Assembly (NCBI GenBank): GCA_000169355.1
Contig: AAXX01000002.1
Location: forward strand, 466,653-530,652
Direction: 5' to 3'
DNA from: Flavobacteria bacterium BAL38
GTDB lineage: Bacteria; Bacteroidota; Bacteroidia; Flavobacteriales; Flavobacteriaceae
Length of the DNA stretch: 64,000 nt
Part shown: in pieces, positions 9,163 to 19,035 of the stretch
Layout of the letters: every line of letters starts with the position of its first letter
Position numbering within the stretch: position 1 is the stretch's first letter
Made by a program: the position numbers and the translations under genes
Notes under the pieces: model-generated
Database searches by the model: none
What the model was told of the DNA's origin: nothing
What the model saw: the letters and a program-made list of their open reading frames with translations, nothing else

Positions 9163-12100
9163 ATGATGAATAATAGAAATAATAAAGATAAAAACCAAAT
9201 TAAAAGGTTTAACAAAATCACGATAGGATTAGCTTCTCCAGAATCAATTTTAGGAGAATCTAGAGGTGAGGTTTTAAAACCAGAAACTATCAACTATCGT
9301 ACTCACAAACCAGAAAGAGATGGTCTTTTCTGTGAGCGTATTTTCGGTCCAGTAAAAGATTATGAATGTGCTTGTGGAAAATATAAAAGAATTCGCTACA
9401 AAGGAATCGTTTGTGACCGATGTGGTGTTGAAGTAACAGAGAAAAAAGTACGTAGAGATAGAGTAGGTCACATCAACCTTGTTGTGCCAATTGCTCACAT
9501 TTGGTATTTCCGTTCACTTCCAAACAAAATTGGTTATATTTTAGGGTTGCCTTCTAAGAAATTAGACATGATTATTTACTACGAAAGATACGTAGTAATT
9601 CAAGCAGGTATCGCTAAAAATGCTGATGGAGAATCATTACAAAGATTAGATTTCCTTACAGAAGAAGAGTATTTAAATATTTTAGATACACTTCCAATGG
9701 AAAACCAATATTTAGATGACAAGGATCCTAATAAATTCATCGCTAAAATGGGTGCTGAATGTATTATGGATTTATTAGCTCGTACAGACTTAGATGAACT
9801 TTCTTATAGTTTACGTCATGCTGCTAATAACGAAACATCTAAACAACGTAAAACAGAAGCATTAAAACGTTTAAATGTTGTAGAATCGTTCCGTGACTCG
9901 AATAAAAACAGAGAAAACCGTCCTGAATGGATGATTTTGAAAGTTATTCCAGTTATCCCACCAGAATTGCGTCCGTTAGTGCCGCTTGATGGAGGTCGTT
10001 TTGCAACTTCAGATTTAAATGATTTATACAGAAGAGTTATCATTCGTAACAACCGTTTAAAAAGATTAATGGAGATTAAAGCTCCAGAAGTTATCTTAAG
10101 AAACGAAAAACGTATGTTACAAGAATCTGTAGATTCATTATTTGATAACACACGTAAAGCTTCTGCTGTTAAAACAGAATCAAACAGACCATTAAAATCA
10201 TTATCTGATTCATTAAAAGGTAAACAAGGTCGTTTCCGTCAAAACTTATTAGGAAAACGTGTAGATTATTCTGCTCGTTCAGTAATTGTCGTTGGACCAG
10301 AAATGAAATTGTTTGAATGTGGTTTGCCAAAAGATATGGCTGCTGAACTATACAAACCATTCGTTATTCGTAAATTAATCGAAAGAGGAATTGTTAAAAC
10401 AGTTAAGTCGGCTAAGAAAATTATCGACAAAAAAGAGCCAGTTGTATGGGATATCCTTGAAAACGTAATTAAAGGTCACCCGGTATTACTTAACCGTGCT
10501 CCTACGTTACACCGTTTAGGTATTCAAGCATTCCAACCTAAGTTAATTGAAGGAAAAGCAATCCAGTTACACCCATTAGTATGTACGGCATTCAACGCCG
10601 ATTTCGATGGTGACCAGATGGCGGTTCACTTACCATTAGGACCAGAAGCTATTTTAGAGGCACAATTATTAATGTTGGCTTCTCACAATATCTTGAATCC
10701 TGCAAATGGTGCTCCAATTACAGTACCTTCTCAAGACATGGTTCTTGGTCTTTATTATATGACCAAAGAGCGTTTGTCTACGCCAGAAATGAAAATTTTA
10801 GGTGAAGGCTTAACTTTCTATTCAGCTGAAGAAGTAAATATTGCTTTGAATGAAGGAAAATTAGAATTAAATGCTAGAGTGAGAATTAGAGCAAGAGATT
10901 TTAATGAAGAAGGTGAATTAGTTTATAAAATTATTCAAACTACAGCAGGTAGAGTTTTATTTAATGAAGTAGTACCTGAAGCTGCAGGATATATTAATGA
11001 GGTATTAACTAAGAAATCACTTCGTGATATTATTGGTAAAATCTTAGCGGTTACAAACGTTCCTACAACAGCAGCTTTCTTGGATAACATGAAAGATATG
11101 GGGTATAAGTTCGCATTCCGTGGAGGTTTATCTTTCTCATTAGGTGATATTAGAATTCCAGAACAAAAAACGCAGTTAATCGCTGATGCTCGTGAGCAAG
11201 TTGACGGAATTTCAATGAACTATAGCATGGGTCTTATTACTAATAACGAACGTTACAACCAAGTTATTGATATTTGGACTTCTGCGAATGCTCAATTAAC
11301 TGAGTTAGCAATGAAAAATATCCGTGAAGACCAACAAGGTTTCAACTCGGTATATATGATGCTTGACTCTGGAGCAAGGGGTTCTAAAGAACAAATTCGT
11401 CAGTTAACTGGTATGCGTGGTTTGATGGCTAAGCCTAAAAAATCTACTGCTGGTGGTGGTGAAATTATCGAAAACCCAATTTTATCGAACTTTAAAGAAG
11501 GACTTTCTATCCTTGAGTACTTTATTTCTACTCACGGTGCTCGTAAAGGTCTTGCGGATACGGCTCTTAAAACTGCCGATGCTGGTTACTTAACTCGTAG
11601 ATTACATGATGTATCTCAAGATGTTATTGTAAACTCTGTAGATTGTGGTACTTTAAGAGGTATTGAAGTTTCTGCTTTAAAGAAAAACGAAGAGATTGTT
11701 GAATCTTTAGGAGAAAGAATCTTAGGACGTGTAGCTTTACAAAATGTAGTTAATCCACTTGATAATGAAATTTTAATTCATGCAGGTGAGCAAATTACAG
11801 AAGCTATTGTTAAGAAAATTGAAGTATCTCCAATAGAAAGAGTAGAAGTTCGTTCTCCATTAACTTGTGAAGCTACAAAAGGTATTTGTGCTAAATGTTA
11901 TGGTAGAAACTTAGCTACTGGTAAAATGACTCAGAAAGGTGAAGCAGTTGGAGTTATTGCAGCGCAATCAATTGGTGAGCCAGGTACACAGTTAACACTT
12001 CGTACGTTCCACGTTGGAGGTGTTGCTGGAGGTATTTCTGAAGAATCAAATATTGTAACTCGTTTTGCAGGTAGATTAGAAATTGAAGATTTAAAAACAG

Positions 12101-13470
12101 TTAAAGGTGAAGATGCTGAAGGAAACACTGTTGATATCGTAATTTCTCGTTCTACTGAATTAAAATTAGTTGATGCTAAAACAGGTATTTTATTAAATAC
12201 ACACTATATTCCTTACGGTTCAAGTATTTTTGTTAAAGACGGAGACGTTGTTGAAAAAGGTACTGTAATTTGTAAATGGGATCCATATAATGGAGTTATT
12301 GTTTCAGAATTTACAGGAAAAATTGCTTATGAAGATTTAGAACAAGGACAATCGTTCTTAGTTGAAATCGATGAGCAAACAGGTTTCCAAGAAAAAGTAA
12401 TTTCTGAAGGTAGAAATAAAAAATTAGTTCCTACTTTATTAATTTATGGTAAAGATGGCGAATTAATTCGTTCTTACAACTTACCAGTTGGAGCTCACCT
12501 TATGGTAGATAATGGAGAGAAAATTAAAGCCGGTAAAATTTTAGTAAAAATTCCACGTCGTTCTTCTAAAACTGGCGATATCACGGGAGGTTTACCAAGA
12601 ATTACCGAGTTATTAGAAGCTCGTAACCCATCTAACCCAGCGGTTGTTTCTGAAATTGACGGTGTTGTAACATTCGGGAAAATCAAAAGAGGAAATAGAG
12701 AAATTGCTATCGAGTCTAAATTTGGTGAAGTAAAGAAATACTTAGTAAAACTTTCGAACCAAATCTTAGTGCAAGAGAATGACTACGTGAAAGCAGGTAC
12801 GCCACTTTCTGATGGTGCAATTACTCCAGAAGATATTTTAAGAATTCAAGGACCATCTGCTGTTCAACAGTATTTAGTAAATGAAATTCAAGAAGTATAC
12901 CGTTTACAAGGGGTAAAAATCAATGACAAACACTTTGAAGTGGTTATTCGTCAAATGATGCGTAAAGTAAGAATCGTAGATCCAGGAGATACATTATTCT
13001 TAGAAGATCAATTAGCGCATACAAGTGATTTTCTTGTTGAAAACGACAAACTGTATGGAATGAAAGTGGTAGAAGAAGCAGGTGACTCTGAAAATTTAAA
13101 ACCAGGTCAAATTATTTCTCCACGTCAGTTAAGAGATGAAAATTCGTTATTAAAACGTAATGATAAAAATTTAGTAGAAGCTCGTGATGTAATTACAGCA
13201 ACTGCTACTCCAGTACTTCAAGGTATTACGAGAGCATCGTTACAAACGAAATCATTCATTTCTGCGGCATCGTTCCAGGAAACTACTAAAGTATTAAACG
13301 AAGCTGCTGTTGCAGGTAAAGTAGATACATTAGAAGGATTGAAAGAAAATGTTATTGTAGGACATAGAATCCCAGCCGGTACAGGTATGAGAGACTATGA
13401 CAATATGATAGTAGGTTCTAAAGAAGAATACAATGAGTTAGTTGCTGCTAAAGAAGAATTTAATTACTAA
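9163..13470 (+). CDS. rpoC: DNA-directed RNA polymerase subunit beta'
   Basis: The 1435-residue beta' subunit has the N-terminal zinc site ([20 protein letters not shown]), the catalytic NADFDGDQM motif that holds the active-site magnesium, the bridge helix/trigger loop region and the second cysteine cluster ([13 protein letters not shown]). I chose the first of two adjacent ATGs at 9163/9166, giving [11 protein letters not shown] as in related genera; an upstream TTG at 9136 is less likely. A strong terminator ends the operon at 13492. Confidence 0.97.
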   Translation: MMNNRNNKDKNQIKRFNKITIGLASPESILGESRGEVLKPETINYRTHKPERDGLFCERIFGPVKDYECACGKYKRIRYKGIVCDRCGVEVTEKKVRRDRVGHINLVVPIAHIWYFRSLPNKIGYILGLPSKKLDMIIYYERYVVIQAGIAKNADGESLQRLDFLTEEEYLNILDTLPMENQYLDDKDPNKFIAKMGAECIMDLLARTDLDELSYSLRHAANNETSKQRKTEALKRLNVVESFRDSNKNRENRPEWMILKVIPVIPPELRPLVPLDGGRFATSDLNDLYRRVIIRNNRLKRLMEIKAPEVILRNEKRMLQESVDSLFDNTRKASAVKTESNRPLKSLSDSLKGKQGRFRQNLLGKRVDYSARSVIVVGPEMKLFECGLPKDMAAELYKPFVIRKLIERGIVKTVKSAKKIIDKKEPVVWDILENVIKGHPVLLNRAPTLHRLGIQAFQPKLIEGKAIQLHPLVCTAFNADFDGDQMAVHLPLGPEAILEAQLLMLASHNILNPANGAPITVPSQDMVLGLYYMTKERLSTPEMKILGEGLTFYSAEEVNIALNEGKLELNARVRIRARDFNEEGELVYKIIQTTAGRVLFNEVVPEAAGYINEVLTKKSLRDIIGKILAVTNVPTTAAFLDNMKDMGYKFAFRGGLSFSLGDIRIPEQKTQLIADAREQVDGISMNYSMGLITNNERYNQVIDIWTSANAQLTELAMKNIREDQQGFNSVYMMLDSGARGSKEQIRQLTGMRGLMAKPKKSTAGGGEIIENPILSNFKEGLSILEYFISTHGARKGLADTALKTADAGYLTRRLHDVSQDVIVNSVDCGTLRGIEVSALKKNEEIVESLGERILGRVALQNVVNPLDNEILIHAGEQITEAIVKKIEVSPIERVEVRSPLTCEATKGICAKCYGRNLATGKMTQKGEAVGVIAAQSIGEPGTQLTLRTFHVGGVAGGISEESNIVTRFAGRLEIEDLKTVKGEDAEGNTVDIVISRSTELKLVDAKTGILLNTHYIPYGSSIFVKDGDVVEKGTVICKWDPYNGVIVSEFTGKIAYEDLEQGQSFLVEIDEQTGFQEKVISEGRNKKLVPTLLIYGKDGELIRSYNLPVGAHLMVDNGEKIKAGKILVKIPRRSSKTGDITGGLPRITELLEARNPSNPAVVSEIDGVVTFGKIKRGNREIAIESKFGEVKKYLVKLSNQILVQENDYVKAGTPLSDGAITPEDILRIQGPSAVQQYLVNEIQEVYRLQGVKINDKHFEVVIRQMMRKVRIVDPGDTLFLEDQLAHTSDFLVENDKLYGMKVVEEAGDSENLKPGQIISPRQLRDENSLLKRNDKNLVEARDVITATATPVLQGITRASLQTKSFISAASFQETTKVLNEAAVAGKVDTLEGLKENVIVGHRIPAGTGMRDYDNMIVGSKEEYNELVAAKEEFNY

Positions 13471-13491
13471 AAGTAGCACTATTCCAATACT

Positions 13492-13526
13492 AAAAACCTA
13501 ACAGAATTTTTGTTAGGTTTTTTTTT
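13492..13526 (+). terminator. Intrinsic terminator after rpoC
   Basis: AAAAACCTAACA pairs with TGTTAGGTTT (13511-13520) over a short loop, followed by an uninterrupted T-run to 13526. It closes the rpoBC transcript. Confidence 0.92.
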
Positions 13527-13590
13527 AATCAAAATATTACTTATCCTTGTATAAGATTTTCAAATATTACTTAAATGAACTAATAACATA

Positions 13591-13630
13591 ATATAAGTCA
13601 AATAAATTTAAAAACTTCTATGACTTATAT
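13591..13630. promoter_or_regulatory. Inverted repeat upstream of the DUF3467 gene
   Basis: ATATAAGTCA (13591-13600) is perfectly inverted as TGACTTATAT (13621-13630), with a 20-base spacer ending 16 bases before the gene start. It could be an operator or a 5' UTR stem. No TAnnTTTG box is obvious here. Confidence 0.4.
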
Positions 13631-13646
13631 GTTTAAAAAATAAAAA

Positions 13647-13955
13647 ATGGAAAATAACAACCCACAAGGGCAAATCAACATCGAATTAGATGAAAAAACT
13701 GCCGAAGGAACCTATTCAAATTTAGCGATTATAAATCACTCAAATTCTGAGTTTGTTGTTGATTTCGTGGCTATTATGCCAGGCGTGCCAAAGGCAAAAG
13801 TAAAATCAAGAATTGTGTTAACACCACAACATGCAAAACGTTTATTAAAAGCATTAGGCGAAAACATACACCGATTTGAAAGTGCACACGGAAAAATTGA
13901 AGAAGGCGAACAGCCAGCCATTCCATTAAATTTTGGACCTACTGGACAAGCTTAA
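13647..13955 (+). CDS. DUF3467 domain protein
   Basis: The 102-residue protein matches the small DUF3467 family: INIELDEKTAEGTYSNLAII, FVVDFVAIMPGVPKAKVKSR and ILTPQHAKRLLKAL-like segments are its hallmarks. The function is unknown. In Bacteroidota it is commonly found next to rpoC, as here, and other bacteria carry it apart from that operon. It is probably cytoplasmic and monocistronic, since a terminator lies on each side. Confidence 0.85.
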   Translation: MENNNPQGQINIELDEKTAEGTYSNLAIINHSNSEFVVDFVAIMPGVPKAKVKSRIVLTPQHAKRLLKALGENIHRFESAHGKIEEGEQPAIPLNFGPTGQA

Positions 13956-13961
13956 CATAAT

Positions 13962-13989
13962 AACCTCTCAGAAATGGGAGGTTTTTTTT
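13962..13989 (+). terminator. Intrinsic terminator after the DUF3467 gene
   Basis: AACCTCTC (13962-13969) pairs with GGGAGGTT (13976-13983) with one G-T wobble, then T's run to 13989. Confidence 0.9.
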
Positions 13990-14000
13990 ATTTTAGCAAC

Positions 14001-14492
14001 ATGAATATCGTACCATTACAAAAAGAACAACTAAGTATTGTAGCTGAATTAGCTTACGAAATTTGGCCTACTGCTTATGGAGAAATCCTTTCGTCAGAGC
14101 AGTTGCAGTATATGTTGGCGCAGTTTTATAGCCTTGAAGCACTTGAAACACAATTCCAAAATGGGCAACATTTTTTACTCCTAAAAGATGCTGAAAGAGC
14201 CGTTGGTTTTTTGTCCTATGAATTAAATTGTTACCATTCTCAAAAACTTAAAATACATAAAATTTATGTGTTGTCTTCCGAACAAGGTAAAGGTTTGGGC
14301 AAATTATTAATAGACAAAGCCATTGAAATTGCCATAGCACAAAACCAAAAAGCCGTTTTTTTAAACGTAAACAAATACAACAAAGCACGTTTTTTCTACG
14401 AAAAGTTAGGTTTTACTATTGTAAAAGAAGAAGTTATCGAAATAGGGAATGGTTATGTAATGGATGATTATGTTATGGAAGTAACTGTTTAA
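14001..14492 (+). CDS. GNAT family N-acetyltransferase
   Basis: The 163-residue protein has the GNAT acetyl-CoA loop SSEQGKGLGKLLIDKAIEIA (about residues 93-112), then the NKYNKARFFYEKLGFTIVKE strand-helix typical of the family's C-terminal half. It should transfer acetyl from acetyl-CoA to an amine; the substrate cannot be read from the sequence. The ATG at 14001 is used because an upstream in-frame start at 13974 would lie inside the preceding terminator. Confidence 0.88.
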   Translation: MNIVPLQKEQLSIVAELAYEIWPTAYGEILSSEQLQYMLAQFYSLEALETQFQNGQHFLLLKDAERAVGFLSYELNCYHSQKLKIHKIYVLSSEQGKGLGKLLIDKAIEIAIAQNQKAVFLNVNKYNKARFFYEKLGFTIVKEEVIEIGNGYVMDDYVMEVTV

Positions 14493-14595
14493 AAGTAGTA
14501 TATAACTTTACGGATTTCCATATTATGGTTTGAAATGGGTTTTGTAAATTGCGTGAATATTTATAAATATTAAAGAATAAGTAATAAAAAATAAT

Positions 14596-14880
14596 ATGAA
14601 TTCTATTTTTGAATCAAACTATTTTTGGTTAACTGTATGTACTCTATTAGCAGTACTATTTAATTATTCTGAAAAATCTTTTCATAATGATGCATTGCTC
14701 AAAAAAAATGAATTTGATGAATTTATTAAAGAAAACGGAAATACTCCAAATACAAGTTATAACATTAAGAAAAATAATATGGAGATGGCAAAAAGTAAAT
14801 CAAAGTTGTTACCTTTCGCTAAATGGATAATGATATTTGGTGTAGTAAGAATATTGTATGTAATATTAACTTCAAATTAG
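14596..14880 (+). CDS. Small two-helix membrane protein of unknown function
   Basis: I do not recognise this 94-residue protein. It has a hydrophobic segment at about residues 9-24, a charged middle (DALLKKNEFDEFIKENG) and a second membrane segment near the C-terminus (KWIMIFGVVRILYVILTS). That suggests a small inner-membrane protein with both termini on the same side. It ends 10 bases from the convergent rluF gene. The leader holds the palindrome AATATTTATAAATATT at 14556-14571 but no clear promoter. Confidence 0.6.
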   Translation: MNSIFESNYFWLTVCTLLAVLFNYSEKSFHNDALLKKNEFDEFIKENGNTPNTSYNIKKNNMEMAKSKSKLLPFAKWIMIFGVVRILYVILTSN

Positions 14881-14890
14881 TTATTTAAAA

Positions 14891-15679
14891 CTACCTATTT
14901 CGTTCCCCATAATTCCTTTTTCCAGTAAATTTTCCTTTATTGCTTGGCAAACTTGCTTCTTCAGTTTTGCTTGAAGGTTCAATTAATTTATTTAATTCAG
15001 CAACTTCGGCATCAGTTAAGTTTCGGTATTTGCCTTCGGCAACGTCTAAAGAAATATTAATAATTCGCGTACGTTTCAAAGCCGTTACTTCGTAATCTAA
15101 ATATTCACACATTCTACGAATTTGTCTATTCAAACCTTGCGTTAAAATAATTCGGAACACAAATTTACTAATTTGTTCTACTTTACATTTCTTGGTGATC
15201 GTTTCCAAAATCGGAATTCCGTTCGCCATTCGGTCAATAAATCGGTCGGTAATTGGGTGGTTTACGGTTACAATGTATTCTTTTTCGTGGTTGTTACGCG
15301 CACGAAGAATCTTATTTACAATATCGCCATCATTCGTCATAAAAATCAAACCTTCACTGGCTTTATCCAATCGACCAATAGGAAAAATACGCTCGGGATA
15401 GTTAATGAAATCTATAATGTTATCTCTAACGTCCAAATTTGTAGTGCATTCAATACCAGCAGGTTTGTTGAAGGCTAAATAAATTGGTTTTTCTGTGCGT
15501 TCCTGAATCAATTTGCCGTTCACGCGTACTTCGTCACTTGGTGTCACTTTAGTGCCCATTTCTGGGACTTTTCCGTTTATGGTAACTCTTCCTTGCTCAA
15601 TCAAACGATCGGCTTCTCTGCGTGAACAAAAACCAGTTTCTGATAGAAACTTATTAATTCGGGTTGCATTTTCTTCCAT
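14891..15679 (-). CDS. rluF: 23S rRNA pseudouridine synthase, RluF type
   Basis: The 262-residue enzyme has an N-terminal S4 RNA-binding domain ([20 protein letters not shown]) and the RsuA/RluB/E/F catalytic motif [15 protein letters not shown] with its aspartate near residue 105. RluF isomerises uridine 2604 of 23S rRNA in E. coli; the RLDKxSxGLIF form favours RluF over RluB or RluE, though this is inferred. I chose the ATG at 15679, not the frame start at 15721, because TATCTTTG (15691-15684 on this strand) sits 4 bases before it, which suggests a leaderless mRNA. Confidence 0.85.
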   Translation of the reverse strand: MEENATRINKFLSETGFCSRREADRLIEQGRVTINGKVPEMGTKVTPSDEVRVNGKLIQERTEKPIYLAFNKPAGIECTTNLDVRDNIIDFINYPERIFPIGRLDKASEGLIFMTNDGDIVNKILRARNNHEKEYIVTVNHPITDRFIDRMANGIPILETITKKCKVEQISKFVFRIILTQGLNRQIRRMCEYLDYEVTALKRTRIINISLDVAEGKYRNLTDAEVAELNKLIEPSSKTEEASLPSNKGKFTGKRNYGERNR

Positions 15680-15784
15680 GATGCAAAGATAAGTTTTTTT
15701 AGTGATTTTTTTGTTGCACAAAGTTTCTCAAAGTTTTCACAATGTAACACAATGTTTCTTTTACAAGTTTTTAAAAAGTAAAAC

Positions 15785-15970
15785 GTCTCTTTGTATCTCT
15801 TTTCAACACAATCAAAATCAAAAAATGCTCTGTGAAACTCTGTGTAAATAAATTAATCGCAAAGTTCGTCAAGTATTTTGTCTTAAAAGCTTATAATAGT
15901 AAATGTCTCTTTGTATCTCTTTTCAACACAATTAAAATCAAAAAAAACTCTGTGAATCTCGGTGTAATTA
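15785..15970. repeat. Imperfect direct repeat pair in a 349-base spacer
   Basis: The segments 15785-15850 and 15905-15970 are about 66 bases each and nearly identical. Both contain GTCTCTTTGTATCTCTTTTC and end in CTCTGTGAA..CTC.GTGTAA. The whole spacer (15680-16028) is built of such words and codes for nothing convincing; a 61-codon frame at 15832 is a product of the repeat. Confidence 0.85.
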
Positions 15971-16028
15971 AAAACAAAAAAAGCCCTTTTAAAAAAAAGG
16001 ACTTTCTGTTATTTTGAAAATGTAATAA

Positions 16029-16808
16029 TTATAGCGCTGCAAATAATTTTTCCATTTTTTCTTTTTCTTCGTCAGCTAAAACACCGTCTACTAAAATTCT
16101 TCCACTGTGCTCATCTGTAATAATTTTTTTACGTGCAGCAATTTCCATTTGTGTTTGTGGTGGAATAGTAAAGAATGAACCTGCAGAAGCGCCACGCTCA
16201 ATAGAAACTACAGCTAAGCCGTTTCTTACGCTAGTTCTAATTCTGTCATATGCAGCAATTAAACGCTCTTCGATTTGACCTCTTAATTCTTCTGATTTAG
16301 AAGATAAAAAGTTTTCTTCTTTTTCAGTTTCAGCCATAATATCGCTTAATTCAGCTTTCTTATGTTTTAAGTGCGTTTGTTTTCCGTCTAATTTTTCTTT
16401 AGTTTGAGCAATTACTTCTTTTCTATGTTCGATAGAAGCCTTCATTTCTTTAATGTGTTTTTCAGCCAATTGAATTTCCAATTCCTGAAATTCCACTTCT
16501 TTAGTTAAAGAGTTGAATTCTCTATTATTACGAACATTTTTTTGTTGCTCTAAATATTTTTTAATGGCAGCTTTGTGCTCATCAATTGCATTTTTCTTTT
16601 CTTTGATTTGCTCGTCAATAGTCTCTAAATCACTTTTTAGTTTGTCTAAACGAGTAGAAAGTCCTGCTACTTCATCTTCTAAATCTTCTACTTCAAGAGG
16701 TAATTCTCCTCTTACATTTCTTATTTCGTCTATTTTAGAGTCAACTAGTTGTAAAGCATAAAGGGCTCTTAACTTATCTTCTACACTTAGCTCTTTGATT
16801 GTTGCCAT
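16029..16808 (-). CDS. Coiled-coil protein of the C4-zinc-ribbon (DUF164/CdsZ-like) family, cysteines lost
   Basis: The 259-residue protein is almost all coiled coil up to about residue 185, then has the short C-terminal domain that in most relatives is a four-cysteine zinc ribbon. Here that domain reads RGASAGSFFTIPPQTQMEI and DEHSGRILVDG, so the fold outline (IPPQ, GRIL) is kept but no cysteine is present and zinc cannot be bound in the usual way. The function is not settled in the family; a role in nucleic-acid or secretion-associated processes has been proposed. It lies 2 bases downstream of the Nif3-like gene and is surely co-transcribed with it, a pairing common in bacteria. Confidence 0.82.
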   Translation of the reverse strand: MATIKELSVEDKLRALYALQLVDSKIDEIRNVRGELPLEVEDLEDEVAGLSTRLDKLKSDLETIDEQIKEKKNAIDEHKAAIKKYLEQQKNVRNNREFNSLTKEVEFQELEIQLAEKHIKEMKASIEHRKEVIAQTKEKLDGKQTHLKHKKAELSDIMAETEKEENFLSSKSEELRGQIEERLIAAYDRIRTSVRNGLAVVSIERGASAGSFFTIPPQTQMEIAARKKIITDEHSGRILVDGVLADEEKEKMEKLFAAL

Positions 16809-16810
16809 AT

Positions 16811-17926
16811 TTAAAAGTACTTAACTGGATTTGTATTTTCTTCTGATAAAATAATTCCGCATTGCAGCGAATTTGGTGCAAAATTAGTGATTTTTTCTTT
16901 AAGAAAATCAACAATATAATTTTTTGTATATCTTTCGCTTTCAAAGTGACCAATATCGGCTAAAAGTAACTGATTTTCAGCTTCATAAAACTGATGGTAT
17001 TTTAAGTCGGCCGTAAGGTAAGCGTCTGCTCCTGAAGATATTGCGTTTTTAATTGCAAAACTTCCACTTCCGCCTAAAACGGCTACTTTTTTTATTGATT
17101 TTCCAGTAAAAGCCGAATGACGAATACCTCCACATTGTAATTTATCTTTTACTAATTGCAAAAACTCGGTTTCAGAAAGCGGATTTTCGAATTCACCCAC
17201 GCGTCCCAAACCAATATTTTGATGTTTGTTTTCTAATTGATAAATTTCGTAAGCTACTTCTTCATACACATGATTTTTGAATAAAGCTTTCAAGATTTTC
17301 CCTTGCAAATGCTTTTCAAACGTCATTTCGATTTTAATTTCTTCGTTTTCGACAAATTCAAAACGTTCACCAATTTCTGGATTCGAATTTTCATTTCCCA
17401 TATATGTTCCAATTCCTTTCGAATTAAAACTGCAATCTTCATAATTTCCAATGGTTCCAGCTCCAGCATCAAACAAGGCATTTCGCAATTTTTCAACGTT
17501 TTCCGGAATCGTATAAGTAACTAATTTTTGAATGTAATTTTCTTTTGGAATTAAAACTTTAGATTTTTTTAACCCTAGTGCATCACAGAAAATTTTATTA
17601 ACTCCATTCTGATGATTGTCTAAAGCAGTATGAACGGCATAAATTGCAATATCATTTTTAATGGCTTTTAAAATGGCACGTTCTACATAATTTTTACCCG
17701 TAATTTTCTTAATTCCCGAAAATAGAATAGGATGGAAGCAAACGACCAAATTACATTTTTTCGAAATCGCCTCATCAATCACCGATTCTAATGCATCATG
17801 ACAAACCAAAATACCTGAAATTGACATATTTTGATTCCCAACTAAAAGTCCTACATTATCAAAATCTTCAGCATAACCAAGTGGTGCCATTTCTTCAAGA
17901 ACAGAAAGAATTTTTTGTAACTCCAT
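16811..17926 (-). CDS. Nif3-like dinuclear metal centre protein (GTP cyclohydrolase I type 2 family)
   Basis: The 371-residue protein is a Nif3/YbgI family member with the extra middle domain (about residues 125-235) seen in Gram-positive and Bacteroidota forms. Metal ligands visible are VHTALDN (about residues 97-103) and the C-terminal ADIGHFESERY. The usual HHP motif reads CFHPILF, so the first histidine is phenylalanine. The biological role is unknown; a GTP cyclohydrolase label is inherited from one homologue and should not be taken as shown. It forms an operon with the following coiled-coil gene. Confidence 0.85.
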   Translation of the reverse strand: MELQKILSVLEEMAPLGYAEDFDNVGLLVGNQNMSISGILVCHDALESVIDEAISKKCNLVVCFHPILFSGIKKITGKNYVERAILKAIKNDIAIYAVHTALDNHQNGVNKIFCDALGLKKSKVLIPKENYIQKLVTYTIPENVEKLRNALFDAGAGTIGNYEDCSFNSKGIGTYMGNENSNPEIGERFEFVENEEIKIEMTFEKHLQGKILKALFKNHVYEEVAYEIYQLENKHQNIGLGRVGEFENPLSETEFLQLVKDKLQCGGIRHSAFTGKSIKKVAVLGGSGSFAIKNAISSGADAYLTADLKYHQFYEAENQLLLADIGHFESERYTKNYIVDFLKEKITNFAPNSLQCGIILSEENTNPVKYF

Positions 17927-18018
17927 TTTAAATAATTTTCATTATCAAAGATAAAATTTTAAAAGGTATTTTCTGTATTTAATAGATGAATTTCACTCAA
18001 AATAATTACTTTCGTAAT

Positions 18019-19035
18019 ATGATTTTATTACGAAAAATACTTTTTCCATTAGCCTTTTTGTATTGGCTAATTACTTATATCCGAAATTGGCTTTACGATA
18101 AAGGCATTTTCAAGAGTTCTTCTTTTAATATTCCAATTATTGCTGTTGGAAATCTTAGCGTTGGCGGAACAGGAAAAACGCCTCAAATTGAATATTTAAT
18201 TCGGTTACTTTCTGATGACTTTAAAATTGCGGTTTTGAGTCGCGGTTACAAGCGAACTTCTGAAGGGTTTATATTGGCTGACGAAAATGCTACCGCGAGT
18301 TCAATTGGTGATGAACCCTTTCAGTTTTATTCGAAATTTCCTAAAATTCAAGTTGTAGTTGATGCCAATCGTAAAAATGGAATTGAAAGTTTACTTCAAT
18401 TAGCTAATAAACCAGATATCATTTTATTAGACGATGCTTATCAGCACAGGAAAGTAAAAGCTGGATTTTATATTTTGCTTACGGCTTACGATGATTTGTT
18501 TTGTGATGATTATATTTTGCCTTTCGGGAATTTACGCGAACCGTCCTCAGGTAAAAAAAGAGCGGATATGATAATTGTCACAAAATGTCCAGAGGATTTG
18601 TCTGATCTTGCGCAGCAGAAAATCAGAGAAAAGTTAAATGTAGCACAATCTGTTTTTTTTACAACAATACAGTATGATGATTATGTTTTTGGAAACGACA
18701 GACAATTGTTGGTTTCTGAAATTAAAAAGGAAAGCAAAGTATTGGTTGCCGGAATTGCAAAGCCTAAGTTATTCTTTGAATTTTTAAAAAATGACACCGA
18801 TGAAACTTTGGTTTTTCCAGATCATCATCATTTTTCGAAACAAGATTGTGAACAAATTTTGGCTAAAGCTAACGGAAAAAAAATAATTACAACAGAAAAA
18901 GATTTTGTTCGTTTAAATGGATTGTTGCCAAAAGCGCAGTTGTTTTATTTACCAATAAAGTCGGATTTTTTAAATAATAAAAACATAGATAAAACGATAA
19001 AAGATTATGTGGAAAAAGGTTCAAGAAACAGTTAG
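18019..19035 (+). CDS. lpxK: Tetraacyldisaccharide 4'-kinase
   Basis: LpxK phosphorylates the 4' position of the lipid A disaccharide at the inner membrane. The 338-residue protein has an N-terminal membrane-associated helix (ILFPLAFLYWLITYIRNWLY), the P-loop NLSVGGTGKTPQIEYL at about residues 45-60 and LLDDAYQHRKVK, the DDGFQH-like motif of the family. I use the ATG at 18019; an in-frame ATG 33 bases upstream gives an N-terminus unlike the family. The last 29 bases overlap the purine phosphorylase gene. Confidence 0.93.
   Translation: MILLRKILFPLAFLYWLITYIRNWLYDKGIFKSSSFNIPIIAVGNLSVGGTGKTPQIEYLIRLLSDDFKIAVLSRGYKRTSEGFILADENATASSIGDEPFQFYSKFPKIQVVVDANRKNGIESLLQLANKPDIILLDDAYQHRKVKAGFYILLTAYDDLFCDDYILPFGNLREPSSGKKRADMIIVTKCPEDLSDLAQQKIREKLNVAQSVFFTTIQYDDYVFGNDRQLLVSEIKKESKVLVAGIAKPKLFFEFLKNDTDETLVFPDHHHFSKQDCEQILAKANGKKIITTEKDFVRLNGLLPKAQLFYLPIKSDFLNNKNIDKTIKDYVEKGSRNS

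Noticed and set aside
15785..15970. Direct repeats as a CRISPR array
   Set aside because: Only two long imperfect copies exist, with no regular spacers and no cas genes in the window.
15832..16017. 61-codon plus-strand frame
   Set aside because: It lies wholly in the duplicated spacer phrase and has no protein-like composition or start context.
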